Positions 1 to 11,800 of a stretch of 64,000 nt of DNA are shown here, in pieces. The position numbers were made by a program, and so were the translations under genes. The notes under the pieces were generated by a model. It saw only the letters and a list, made by a program, of their open reading frames with translations, was not told the origin of the DNA and searched no databases. The DNA lies in NCBI GenBank assembly GCA_033964015.1, contig CM066916.1:9774501-9838500 (forward strand). Reading direction: 5' to 3'. Each line of letters opens with the position of its first letter. Position 1 is the first letter of the stretch. Origin of the DNA: Scolanthus callimorphus. Taxonomy: Eukaryota; Cnidaria; Anthozoa; Actiniaria; Edwardsiidae.

Positions 1-450
1 ATGTGTTTTATTGAAGATGTACTTTTTTCCTGATCACATAGTTGTCAAGGTCAATAAATAAATTAAAACTAAAAACCCAGTCGGAGAATGCTCGCGCACG
101 ATGATTTTTGAAACAGAAAATAGCAGTGCCCTTTGTCCCGAGAGCATCATATAAAATTTCATTATCACTAGTTTGCACAAGATGGCCACTTGAGTTAACA
201 ATTTAATTGAGTGATAATGATGGTACATTTTGTTAAAGACCCTGGGAAATTCCTTTGAAAACAAACTGCGACTCATGAGCATAAGATAATCAATGAGAAC
301 ATCTCATATTTTGTACTGATGCTTCAGCTCCGGTTCTGACATCTAAAAAATTAATTTTTCTCAAGGGAATATGATTTGTCCGATCTCGATATGATATTTT
401 TGGTATAATTTGTTTTGATGTTTGTCCAGTCAAGCGCTATATACTCGGCA

Positions 451-604
451 TATAAATACAGAGAATAATACATGGGCGCGGGGGATAAGGAATTTATCTT
501 CGAGTGTTCAAATTTAGATCGCAAACGAGTGAGATATCAAATTTGAACACGAGAAGATAAATTTCATATCTCCAAGCGCTCATGTCTTATTCTGTTTATT
601 ATAT
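451..604. repeat. Palindromic MITE-like inverted repeat
   Basis: The arms 451-515 and 540-604 are imperfect reverse complements (shared core TTTATCTTCNNGTGTTCAAATTT) around a 24-base loop. No coding capacity is seen. This is typical of the small foldback elements that fill this window. Confidence 0.7.
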
Positions 605-1265
605 AAACATGGCCAATACTATTTTTGTGAAAAAATTTCGAATGGATGAATTCAGAGTAGTGGACATTATCGTAACTTTCCACACGTGCGAATTACGATA
701 TTTCTCAGTGGCTGAAATCCTGATAAAACATTATAGTTTAAGTAATAAAACTTTTTTATAATCACTCAAGGTACTTTTTTTCATTGAAAAAAGAATATGA
801 TTTCAAGAGCTTTTTATACATTTTGAAATTGTTTTATATGGGAGTAATAAATCCTTCTGTTTATTGTTGTCCCACGTTTTCCTGTTTCCTGCTCAATAGG
901 CATACAGAAACGTGACCAGTCAGTTACACAAAGCAGCAAGCTTTTCCGATTCAGTACTGACAAGGAAGCTACTAGCCAACTCACGGGTTTCCTTAAGAGC
1001 TCACTGTTTTAAAAGACTAGTTCGTATTTGTACTTTGGGTTTTGGTACTTAATAAAGAATAAAGCCCATTGAAAAATGTTTCTATAATACGAGACTTGAG
1101 AGCGTGACGTCTTTAAAGTTAAAATCAACAGCACAGACAGTACATATTTGATGACATAGCGTAATTTCGATAATTTACCGTATTTGTCCAGTAGTCGGTT
1201 TTCTGAATTAAGACCCATTTACTAACCTATCTACCCTGATATAAAATCCACATTATAAAACTTAC

Positions 1266-1374
1266 CGTAGTCAGAATTACAGAATTGTGATTGCGGATGT
1301 GCAGGGAAGCACTGGAAGCCACTACTAAGCCCAAGATATGATGCAAGCATCAAAGCACTAAGAACTCCCAACAT
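1266..1374 (-). CDS. TIMP-like secreted protein, first coding exon (partial)
   Basis: The exon runs from an ATG at 1374 to a donor (G|GTAAG) whose last exon base is 1266, giving 36 codons plus one base. Residues 1-19 form a hydrophobic signal peptide. The mature start reads FQCFPAHPQSQFCNSDY, which matches the N-terminal signature of tissue inhibitors of metalloproteinases (CxCxPxHPQxxFCNxD). In the family the first Cys amine chelates the protease zinc; here the aligned position is Phe and only the second Cys of the CxC pair is present. A possible second exon lies at about 1030-1195: it is open, in the right phase and starts after a TTCAG acceptor, but I could not recognise TIMP residues in it with confidence. 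The rest of the gene was not found and may lie beyond base 1. The motif match is direct observation; an inhibitory role is doubtful if Cys1 is really absent. Confidence 0.6.
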
Positions 1375-3484
1375 TCTATAACCAGTTGTTGATCTCCAAC
1401 CTGAAGCTCTGTTTAACTACACTTTGTATTGGTTTCGTTTCTCCGTTGGTTGTGTTGAAATTCCCCCAGTCCGAGCATCACTTATATCCCCAAACGCTTT
1501 CCGATTTTCTCCTAATAAGGGCAACGAGGGTTGGGTCGTCGGTTTCCGGTTGCATTGTTTTACGTTCGGTTTCGTCACGCTTTCGCACGCCGACCGAGGC
1601 CCGAACTTAATCGGAAACCGGTCAAGAATCCTTCAATCTCCTGTACTTCCTTCATAGTAGAATTAATTGGGCAATAAACTTGATACATTTCATTGAGCTT
1701 ACTAAACTGGTGACGCTTCACAGCCTCATTGCGATAGAGTATTACAGCAAGCTATACGCTCTGTTTCTTGGAGGATCGCCTTTTCCGATCGCGAGCACGT
1801 AGCGAAATCACATTAGCTATCAAAGTTAAAATACCCTCAACTGATACTCACGCCATGCCGTGACGTCCACGATAACCACACGCATGTTTGCGAGAAATCT
1901 TGAGAAACCTCATTTGCGACACGATAATCAGGTTTCCGGCGATTTAAAATAGGCTAGTCTTGGACTTAAATTTAGGTTCGCCTCTGTACAAAGCTCAAGC
2001 ATTTAGTGTAACATTTCATTCCCCACCGAGCTGTAACCATAATAGGTACAATGGCCCCTGTATAGAATGTTATAACATATCTTGCTCAGTTAGCAGTTAC
2101 ATGGAAATCATAATGCTTCTAGCAAAACATGTCCGTCTCGTCTCACATGAAGGACATTGTGAAAGACTAGTGTCTGTTTTATTCTGTATTGATGCAAAAC
2201 GCTCACAGCAATACAACAAATTTGTACTTTGTTTGAGTGGCACCCTGGTGATACACCTAGTAAAGCAATGTCGCCCTGCCCTGTTCGATATTCATTGCAT
2301 AGTCTTTATGCCCTTCAAGAACCGCTTTCCTGAAATACTCAAAGCGCAGCTTTTTTTATCAAAACATTCTAGAAGTTTATTTTTTTACCCCGGATACTTC
2401 ACGGATACAAAACGGATACCCTCGAATTTCGAGGGAGTAACCTTTTGAGAACAAATTATAACTAAAAACAGAGAGCAATGTCTGGTATTAACCCCCCCCC
2501 CCCTAGAGATTTGTCTGATTTGTTTGTAGTATACATGCTACTTTCGAGGAACGAATCATTTTTTATGCATCGGTCTAGTCTTTACGTACAGATAAAGATA
2601 AGAGTAAAACATTGCGAAACTCTTTGTCGAAACTTTGTTTTTTTAGCCGTAAGATAAACTATAAACGGAATCCATTAAGATTTAGAAATCTCTACAGGTC
2701 AACATTGTGGTTGAACAAATATAACGCAAGAAACAAAGATGACCTCGTTAACTAGATTGGTCGTTCCGTTTGCGGTATGTTAGATCTCCATTCTATGATT
2801 CCATCCATGTTTTTCATTCTTGACATTTTAACCCAAGCCCCCAGAGGGCCGGGAAGAATTTTTGCTACAACCGGGGAGTGGTGGGAAGATAATTTCCGTT
2901 CTTGCGAAACCTGTGGTGTCTGGATCAACCAATGGAATTCAAGGAAAATAAACAATTTTAAGTAACGCCTTTGTGATTGCACCCAAGGGTCGTAACATAT
3001 CAACAACCCGAAGGTGGCTCGCATTAGATGAGTTCTTTAAATCGTTCCTATGATAAGCATTGACAACATTTTTGATTTCTAATTGAAGCGCTCCTTAGGT
3101 CACGCAGATAATGATGTCACGGCAAATAATGCTCCTGATAATAACTCATTTGCGTAGGAGTTGTTTTGTCACTGTGACGAAACCGAATGGTCATGAACTG
3201 TGGCTCTTAAATCAGTGCAGAATGTATTATGCTGAGTCGTTCAGTCCTAGAGAGCGAATGAAAAATACAGACCTGTATCTCGCTAATCTGTCTGATCTAA
3301 ATAAATAGTAGCTTTCCATGCCAGGAGAGATCCTTTAGACAATAAAGAGGTTATATGGAAAGCCGCATCTTGTCGGCGTGGTCGGATGTTTTAAAACCAT
3401 AAACGCCTTAGGGCTCATTGCAGTGAACCATGTAAAAATATGTGATACTTGAACGATTGGACTGCAAGTTCTAGTTTTCTATCG
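1375..3484. other. Intergenic, no supported gene
   Basis: This stretch lies upstream of the TIMP-like exon. A 162-codon open frame at 1960-2448 has no recognisable domain, no good start context and no splice partners, so it is treated as chance. A short C-run is at about 2490. Nothing else is supported. Confidence 0.5.
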
Positions 3485-3585
3485 GCAGCGCCGAGTTAAC
3501 TATTTGACTCACAGAAAACGAGAACGCGAGTAGCCTATCGTTTCCGTAGAAACACACTAGCATACTACACTTGAATGTGTCGTTA
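3485..3585. repeat. Partial copy of the MITE seen at 37781-38065
   Basis: The segments GCGCCGAGTTAACT, AGAAAACGAGAACG and AACACACTAGCATACTAC recur in the same order near 37840-37925. Only one side of the palindrome is recognisable here, so the copy is truncated. Confidence 0.55.
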
Positions 3586-4717
3586 AAATTTATCTTCGCT
3601 TTTTGTGGCTAGTCACTACTTATTTAAACAGTAGGGTTCTTCCGTCGAAGGGTTAGTTTTACATTTGGTGTAGAGTGGTTTTCATCCGACTGTGAAATAG
3701 ATACTAACAAAATGCACACTGCTGTACACTATGAAAGTCATGTTTACTGTATTCTCTTTTTAAATTATGACTAGAAGAGCCTATTAAACACTGACTATTA
3801 GTTTTTGTGGCACAGTCGGATGAAAACCATTCGAAAACGGAAGCTTATAGCGCGCGAGCGCAGCCGAAAGCGCAGGGCGGATCCATGGGAATAGGGTGAC
3901 TAGCCACCTCGTTTTCTTGGCATTTGCGAGACAAACTTTGGAATGTCTGGTGTTACCATTGTACTACTAGCCATTTTTCTACCATTTTATAGGGGTGGCA
4001 CTTCTTAATCTGACTCTTCATTAAAAAGCGCACTGGTTATTTTAACCAAAAGAATTGGTTATCTCAGACTCAAGTACAATACAATGAGTCTGAGGTGACA
4101 ATTTTCTTTTAGTTAATTTGACCAGTCCGTTTTTACAAAATGAATTCTTTCTAGTTTAATCCGCTCTTTCTTTGCGGAAGTTAACATGCAAGGCCAAGTT
4201 CAAATATGTCTAGTTTCATAGTGAACCTTGGGAATAAGCTGGTGGTAACCACGCAACCTCCAGATGCCGTGATCAATAAGGCATTGGGCAATGGATATAT
4301 TGGTAATGATACTAAATTTAAGCATTGTTTTTCGCGATTGCAGTGGCCAAATCCCAATGAGTGCCCAATTCATAAAGCAACCTTTATTGGATCTCATTTG
4401 GTAGCGAGTGCAGTCTTACTATCTGTTTTAGAGATAAAACTCAGGTGCAACTGAATTTTCTATTCACGATGCTTGCTTTTTCCAAGCGAGCGGTTTGTTT
4501 TTGTATGACTGTCGTACTGGTATAAATCACTTTTTCAGAATTTTACTAGTCATCTGAAAGTTGCGCTAAGTATAAGGTACACGATTCTGTGCAAGCAGTA
4601 CAGATTTTCTTTCCTTCCTCCTTCCTATCAGCATCGTAACAGTTTTCATACCAAATGCAAACGGAAGAATTTAGTGCCGAAATGTTCTATAACATACAAT
4701 TCGTTTCTCTTCCGTTG

Positions 4718-4909
4718 TAGACTGCTTGCAGCCTTTCTTTGGCGAACGTCCCATAATTCACGGGAGAACTTCGAGAACCAGTGCCACAACTGCTCGTGAG
4801 CCAGCTCGTGAGCTAGAAATACGAGCGCGCAAACAAACTATACAATGTAGAACTAGGACTTTCTCTTCATTTACGGACGTTCACCAAAGAAGGGACTGCA
4901 AGCAGTCTA
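4718..4909. mobile_element. Mutator-like MITE with 9-bp target duplication
   Basis: The terminal inverted repeats start TAGACTGCTTGCAG and extend about 36 bases on each side. The 9-bp sequence CTTCCGTTG occurs directly at both edges (4709-4717 and 4910-4918), as expected for a target-site duplication. Nine base pairs fits Mutator-type (MULE) transposition. The element is 192 bp, non-coding and non-autonomous. Confidence 0.75.
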
Positions 4910-6296
4910 CTTCCGTTGTTATACGGGTTTTACCAGCTTTTATTTGTCTCCCAAAGTCCACACAAAGTCCGGAGCAAGTTTCTAATGCACGTGATACACC
5001 TTATCAATATTCACAATAGCACGTACAATGATAATACGCATATAGTCACGACCTTGCGAAATTAGACCCCTCTCAGCTCACGTTATGGTTGAACGTCAAT
5101 GTGGTCTATGTTTGCACTTCCTGTAAGTCACGACAAGTAAAAGCAACCTCTACGTTAAAAGAGCTAATCCAGGACTTTGCGCAAGGGCGCCTAAATGCGT
5201 ATGCGACAAACTGCACGCATCACTTCTCCATCAGAGAGAAAAAAGCTGTTACTTGGAAACAACAGCTGTTATACGAAACATGAGAAGTGGATTATGGACC
5301 AGTCAAAAGACAAGGCCATATAATTGCCACCAGATCAAGAACCTAAAGAGTGCATAGCAAAAGAAATAAAACCCACCCCAAAGATCGGGCCCCCTCCGTG
5401 CAAGGACCCCTCAGGGAATTTGATGTTTTCTTATACGCATGTTAGTTTCGTGATTCCATCCGTGCCTTAGCGTCTGGTGAAGGAATCCCGCAGCTGAGCT
5501 GCTCTCTACGCAAAGAAAGGACCACATTTTTTCATGTGAATTTCATGGTTTTCATTGCGTCTTTGCGCGAAGTAATAGACCCCCCCCCCCAAAAAAAAGT
5601 GAAAAAGCGAACTGGCTCCCTGAATCCAATTAACTTTACTTCAAACCATGCATTATCCACATGACTAGGCCCAAATCAGTCGATCCTTCCTCAATAACGA
5701 CTAGACTATGATTCGCGCCACGCTTTATAACTAAGGAAGCGAATACCTAAACATTTACTAGGCCCTGTGTGGTCACTGAATCACGTGAAGAGCACGCGTA
5801 TTTCAGTTCACGTTAAAGCGGAGTTGTCCGTACAGAATCGACCAGAAACTGCTAAAGCGCAGAATCTCCGAGGTGGTTAGGAAATGATTACATCTAACAA
5901 CAGACTTTGAATAGAATCGTATGATATCCCTTTTGTGTCGAATTTGATGACGAGGGATCGTATAATTCAAACAAATCTTCAGTCGGTGGATTCCGCCGAA
6001 AATAGCACGCAAAAAGTGATAGTGATATTCATATGTTTGGCCGTGGAAACGAGAGAAATTTAACATGGAATTCGATGTTTTTGAAGCTGAATTTAACCAA
6101 AATACTAGCAACGCGATTGTTTGCATTTTGGCGGACTTTATTATAGTAAATTATTTTATTGCTATGGTATTCAAGAAATATTCATCGCCTGACGAGTGAA
6201 TTTCACGCGAAACACGATATCGCACTCGTCGCGAAGTACCACGTTATGACGGAGGTCATCATTATGCCAACGCCTATAGTAGGTGCGAAAAACGTT

Positions 6297-6449
6297 AGAG
6301 CAGATTTCGTATGACTGTGAACAGTACCGCCACAAAGTTGTTCCGCGACCGTGCCGCGACTACGCGATTTCATTGGCGATTTCATTCCATCTACAGTAGG
6401 CCAGGTTCCTTACCGCGACACTTTTCACAGTCATACGAGATCTGCTCTA
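6297..6449. mobile_element. MITE, family with TIR AGAGCAGATTTCGTATGACT, copy 1
   Basis: The left end AGAGCAGATTTCGTATGACT and the right end AGTCATACGAGATCTGCTCT are inverted repeats. The interior contains CCGCGACTACGCGATTTC. A second full copy lies at 22841-23019 and the right half of a third at about 44880-44940. Confidence 0.7.
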
Positions 6450-7562
6450 TACACATATGGAGCCGGTTCACGCTATCGTGATCTCATTTTCGCTATATTT
6501 TCAGTAGTCCCAGCAATAATTATTTATCTACTGTGATGTATTCTATTCGAATATATTTTGTTGTCAAAAAGGCACTGCCACACTACGCCGGCTAAATTTG
6601 AAAACGGCTAATTTGCACCAAACTACGCCGCAATATGAAAAGGGAATTCGAAAAACTTGCGAATACCATCGAGTCCGAAAAGTTTTCTCAAGTATGTTTC
6701 TCGTCGGTATCCACATTTTTTTTTACTTCAAACTCAGGCTCCCACTAGTGTGCACTGTATGAGAATTCGAAATTGAGAATTTTTAATTTCTAACGTGGAA
6801 TGGATTTATGAAAAGGCGAAGTTGTGTCTATTTATGTCGATCTGTAATTATTTTTTCTACTTTATAGTTACAAAAGTGAAACGCGATATTTCCATCACCC
6901 CAAAACTTTTCAAAATTCCGGCTCAGACCGAATATACATATTTACCTGTTTTCAAAGGCTAATTATGTCACTCCCTTTCTCTAAAATAAAAATTAGTACA
7001 AGCCCAAATTCTTATCGATACTAAAATGGGCCGACACATTCTTTGCATTTCCTTATTAACAAATCGCCATTTCAGAGCTGGTATTGTAATAAAATATGAA
7101 CAACGAACCACTTGTTTAGAGTTGGGATTACAGTCTCGTTGCTCACGCCCTTGGAGGGGTGGTTCGTTGTCTTCATTTTTCCAGAGAAAACAGTATATAA
7201 ACAGAATTTATAGCATTTTTGTCGAACCCCCTCTCCTACGGGCCTGGATTCTCTCGATCTCGAGATAATCAACTCTAAAGACTACTCTGAAACGTGAGCC
7301 ATTTTCTTTTTTTTTTCAATATGTACAACGTTTGTTATCCTATGCAATCATAAGGCACATTTTTTTTTCTTGTCCGCAAAAGGGTGTGCCATCAGGAGTT
7401 ATATTAGATATCCTTAGGGGTGGAGTTTAGCCTTCTTAGATTCGTAGCCTATCCTAGTAATTTGGGCTGAGAAAAAAAGACAAAGAACTTGACCTCTCCC
7501 TAAGCTCCAAGAATTAAAAAATTTTCACTTGGCCTATCGAACCTATTTTCCCAACACCCTTA

Positions 7563-7927
7563 CCGTCGATTGCTTCTGCCTGTCTACACGCTCGATAAAA
7601 ACATGTTCTGTCGTCGGCACTTCAAACTTTTGACAGCGGAACTTTGATGTTTTGACGGCAAACTTGAACGTTTTCATCACAATACTCCATTCCGCATTTC
7701 TTTTCAATAATATTCATTGAAAAAGTTAATATTCTGGTAGCTTCATAGTTTTTCTGGTCAGGAAGAAATAAAGCAACTAAACGTTTTCGTTTTCCACTCA
7801 CGAGCGTCACCAAAGCTTCACGCATGGGCGGTCAAACTTTGAAGTTCAACTGTCAAAACTTCGAAGTTTCACGTGCCGACAGAACATGTTTTTGTCGAGC
7901 GTGTGGACAGGTAGATGCAATCGACGG
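7563..7927. mobile_element. 365-bp MITE with ~55-bp TIRs and TA duplication
   Basis: The ends read CCGTCGATTGC and GCAATCGACGG, and the inverted match runs about 55 bases through ACACGCTCGA and AAACATGTTCTGTCG. TA flanks both sides (7561-7562 and 7928-7929), which suggests Tc1/mariner-type insertion. Subterminal repeats of the form CAAACTTTGAAGTTCAACTG are present. The 67-codon minus-strand frame inside is not a recognisable protein. Confidence 0.75.
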
Positions 7928-8363
7928 TAGTAGCACACGCAGGCTGGCTATCCCGGGATGTACTCCCCATAAAAAATACCGGGGATACTTGTCTGGAATT
8001 TAAATTTAACCCTAAGGATAGCAAAATGCGTGTGGTCGACAAAAATTTAACCCTAAGATATATCAAACTAGGCGTGGTCAATTTTACCAAACCGAAGGTA
8101 TCAAGTTTTCTATCTGAGATTAGTGAAATGTAATAGTGTTCTGTTAACGCAAGACCCCCTGCTAAGTGCAGACAGGCTATGCAATCAGTGCAATCAGCAA
8201 CAATACAGCCAGATAACGTTACGTATGCCCAATAACCCTGTGCATTTTCCATTTTTCTTTGCTGATACAGTGCAAAATTTAAAAATAGGGAGCAAAAGGA
8301 AAAGTTCTGGAATACTAAACACAGCTAACTAAACTACAGAAAGCATACATGATCTTACATGTT

Positions 8364-8535
8364 AGTGGCGGATCTAGGGGAGGTGCTTTGTGTGCGGATG
8401 CAACCCCCATTGTGGTTTTAATTGGCAAAATGCAGGCCTAAAGACGATGTGTTAGCAGCCCTAATGACAAATCCGGCTCTTCAGACAATAAACGCACACC
8501 TCCCCCCTTCCAAAAACCTTGATCTGCCGCTGTAT
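8364..8535. mobile_element. hAT-like MITE (AGTGGCGGATCTAGG ends)
   Basis: The left end AGTGGCGGATCTAGGGGAGG and the right end CTTGATCTGCCGCT are inverted repeats. Ends beginning CAGTGGCGG are typical of hAT-derived MITEs. Related copies are at 12519-12656, 15434-15601 and 21069-21222, with fragments near 10230-10420 and 10870. Several copies carry a poly-G/poly-C run just inside an end. Confidence 0.6.
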
Positions 8536-8851
8536 GTAGGTGGACACATCGCAATGTTGTACAATTTGAAAAAAAATTTGTTACATGGGAAAGCTTATCA
8601 AAATTTATCAATATCACTAGAAATGCTGTGAATATGCACGATTCAGGCGTAAATACGCCCAGATGTTTAGGCTTTATTCCTTGCTTTTTTCATCTAGGCA
8701 TAAAAATGCACCTAGCACTTTTTGAATGTGAAAAAAGTCTAACCAAAAACCTCTTTATTCACCATATACAGTGCTTCTACATTATGGGTGATACTAGGCA
8801 TAAGGTTTTCTTCTTAATTGGCAGATTGCATTTTTAAACCACACCATGGGG

Positions 8852-11800
8852 CACAGGTGTTATTGAATTTTTAATGAGGACATTTAGTTGGTGCATGCGC
8901 AGATCCAACCTTTGAAGAACAAAGAACTCATTACGTATGCAGGGATCACAGCAGAGATGGACAAGACACAAATTGGAAGCTCACGACGGTCTGATTTTGG
9001 CCGTATTTTTCCTCATCTAGTGGGAAGTTCAGCTTCATATCCCGAAACCATGTAAGTCGAGTATTCAACTTCACTGTGCGAAAGCAATTACAGCGATCAG
9101 CATTGTTTTTGCTTTAGTATTTATCGCATCGCGTTCGAATACCTGTTCTGACGAGGTTTGCAGAATTGCGAAATTATTCGTCATACTTTTAGATATACTT
9201 GACCATATCTTTGTTCTCGACATTTTCCCGAAAAAATGATTGCCCGCCGCAGTTAGTACATGCCTTTAGCGGCTTAAAAATCAGGTGAGTGACATTGGCC
9301 GCTAGCTAGATTGCAAGAATTACGTGCTTTCATTTGAACATTGTTTCGAAAATTGAATGCAATTTTCACATAAATATGTACGTGACAAGTATGAAATGAT
9401 TTACAAATTAATTCGAGGACGCAGGTTTTGCTTACAATGTCTACAAAACTGGCAATGAAATACTGAAACCTTTACTTTTTGCCAGCATTGGGAGGTAATG
9501 ATAATCGGGTTTTGTGGGAACAGTTTAAAAACCGAAAAAAATATTGGGGGTTGAAAGAAGCATAAAGTTGACTGTTATTTTATTTGGTTATGAATGTGAG
9601 CTGCTGCAGCAGCCATCTGTAACCTTGAACTATCCCTTGATTATGCTGTTCTAGTGTGCAGCTGTTTTGACATTGGTTTTGAACGTTTCTGATCTGTAGT
9701 GCAACCAAAATAACTACAGTATGAAATTAGAGTAATCTCAACATTCATATATTTTTAGACTGTAAATCAACGATTTTTAAATCATTATCTATTATTAGTT
9801 ATTGGTATATATTATTATTAATTTATATTGTTTTTATGCATGGCCCCACAAGCTGTATAGCTTTAATTTAAACCATGGGTAATTAAGTTATTTTAAATTA
9901 TTATTATTACCTCAAGGTGCCTGTCATTATTTTTGATCACCTTGTTCTCAATGTTATACATGTCTAAAAAGCTTGTATTCTTTTCTCGTGGCATCTCTCG
10001 GCTCCTGTTTTGCCTGCTTTTTATCTGATTTTCTCATGGAGCTTACATGCATATGAAGAGTTGGGCTAGTGCTGATCTGTTCACCACAGAACTCCAAACT
10101 TATTGTGTATCTTCTGACGAACAGGACTTCAAACAAACTTCATTTGTTCCTGTAATCCTGCTGCAGCAAACAAGGTGAAACATTCATGGGAGGCCTTAAC
10201 AAGGAAGCAAGGCAATTTGCCATCCATGGGAGCCAGGCTCGGATCCAGGGGGTTCATCGGGTGCAAATGAGCTCCCACTCCCAAACGAACCGGTTTTTGG
10301 GGGATCGGTTTGCTAAGACCTTTCATTTCAAGAGTGTTTTTTTTTTCTTTTATTAAATTCATGATTAGCAACCACGATTTCGCCCCCCTCCCCCTTAAAA
10401 TCCTGGATCCGCCACTGGGGGCTTTTTACACAGTGAAATTTCACCAAAATGTGGCAATTATAAAGATAGTAATTTAGCAGGTTCGTGGAAATGGTAAGGG
10501 CAATAAGACCAGTGAGCCGTCCTGCACCCCTCCCTCTCATTCATTTATACATTCACCCGTATACACTGCACTTCTTTTGATGGGCTGTGCATATTGTCAA
10601 TGATGAACTGTATATGGTGATTAGAAGCACATTTTAATTAAGGAGACATGCTGACGCCCCATAGAAGCTGTGTTTTCTTGGTTGGTGTTAGGAAGGGCAT
10701 CAAGCTGTAAGACTCTAGGAGAGGGGTTGTGGGGGCTGTGTCCCCCCGCCCCTTCGAGAGTTATAGATTCGATGAACTCTGGTTATTAAACGTCTTTGAA
10801 CTCAGTACGGATTATAACCAGTCCATATAACCAGTCCAACTTAGTGCTGAAACCCTCCATCTGAAAAAAATCCTGGATCGGCCCCTGTAAAATCACACCT
10901 TTTAGTTGGACTGAAATGCTAATTTGTGTGAACAACATGAGTACAGTGGCCAATGCTACATGCATATAGATTGTCTGATAATGTGACAGTTCTTGAACAA
11001 ATTGAAGAGATCATTTAATTTCCTGGCCATGTCATAAAAGTCTTTGGTAATAGCAGCAAGGGGGTCTTCTCTACGATGTAGCTAATAACTAGAAATGCTT
11101 AAAGACTTTGGTTTTCTCTAGCTAACAAAAATCTTGCTAATCTCAAACAGTCTTATCATGTAAAGCATTGGGTAAGGTCAACTTGGAAACCAACTTTGTT
11201 GAAATTACAACTGTGAAACAAAGTTAAATATTGATTAATTTTTTTTATAATACATCATTCTCTCAGCCAGAGCTCCCCAGATTGTCACCTCGCAAGCGAG
11301 GCTCTGGAGACAGCCATTGACGCATGCGCAGAGCATTTGATACAGAGCCATTGAGAGAAAGATCCCTCTGTGAATGCACCAATGTTCAAAGCCAGCCAAT
11401 TATCAGTGAAGGCCCTCAAATGGATGTCACCATATCCAGAATTTCCGAAATGGCTTACCCCCCGTGCATATAGAATTCCTGAGAGGTTAACATAGCTACC
11501 AGCTTCAACCCACCCCCCCCCCCCCCCCCCCCCCCCCCCATGCAGGCAGAATTCTGAGCTTGAAAAACGCCCTTCCCATTCAGAATTTCCAAATGCTGCC
11601 CGTCGCCCCAGGGAACATATGTTTACTGGAATTGTCCAATGCTCCAATGCTTTGTTTCAAAATAATAATCTTTTCAAGCCTGCTGGCTGCCACATACATT
11701 CTCTCAGTTGTGTAATTCTCCAAGGCTCTGAATTTTCATGCACCAATGGCTAATGATGTTCAAATATTTGGTTTAAGCTATGGCTTTTTTTCCAAAACGT

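Noticed and set aside
1960..2448. 162-codon open frame
   Set aside because: No recognisable domain, mixed composition, and no neighbouring exons; likely chance.
4200..4454. Overlapping plus and minus frames of 65-82 codons
   Set aside because: No conserved motif on either strand and no splice signals that extend them.
11285..11647. 120-codon minus-strand frame with poly-Gly
   Set aside because: It is a MITE fragment running through a 30-base C tract.
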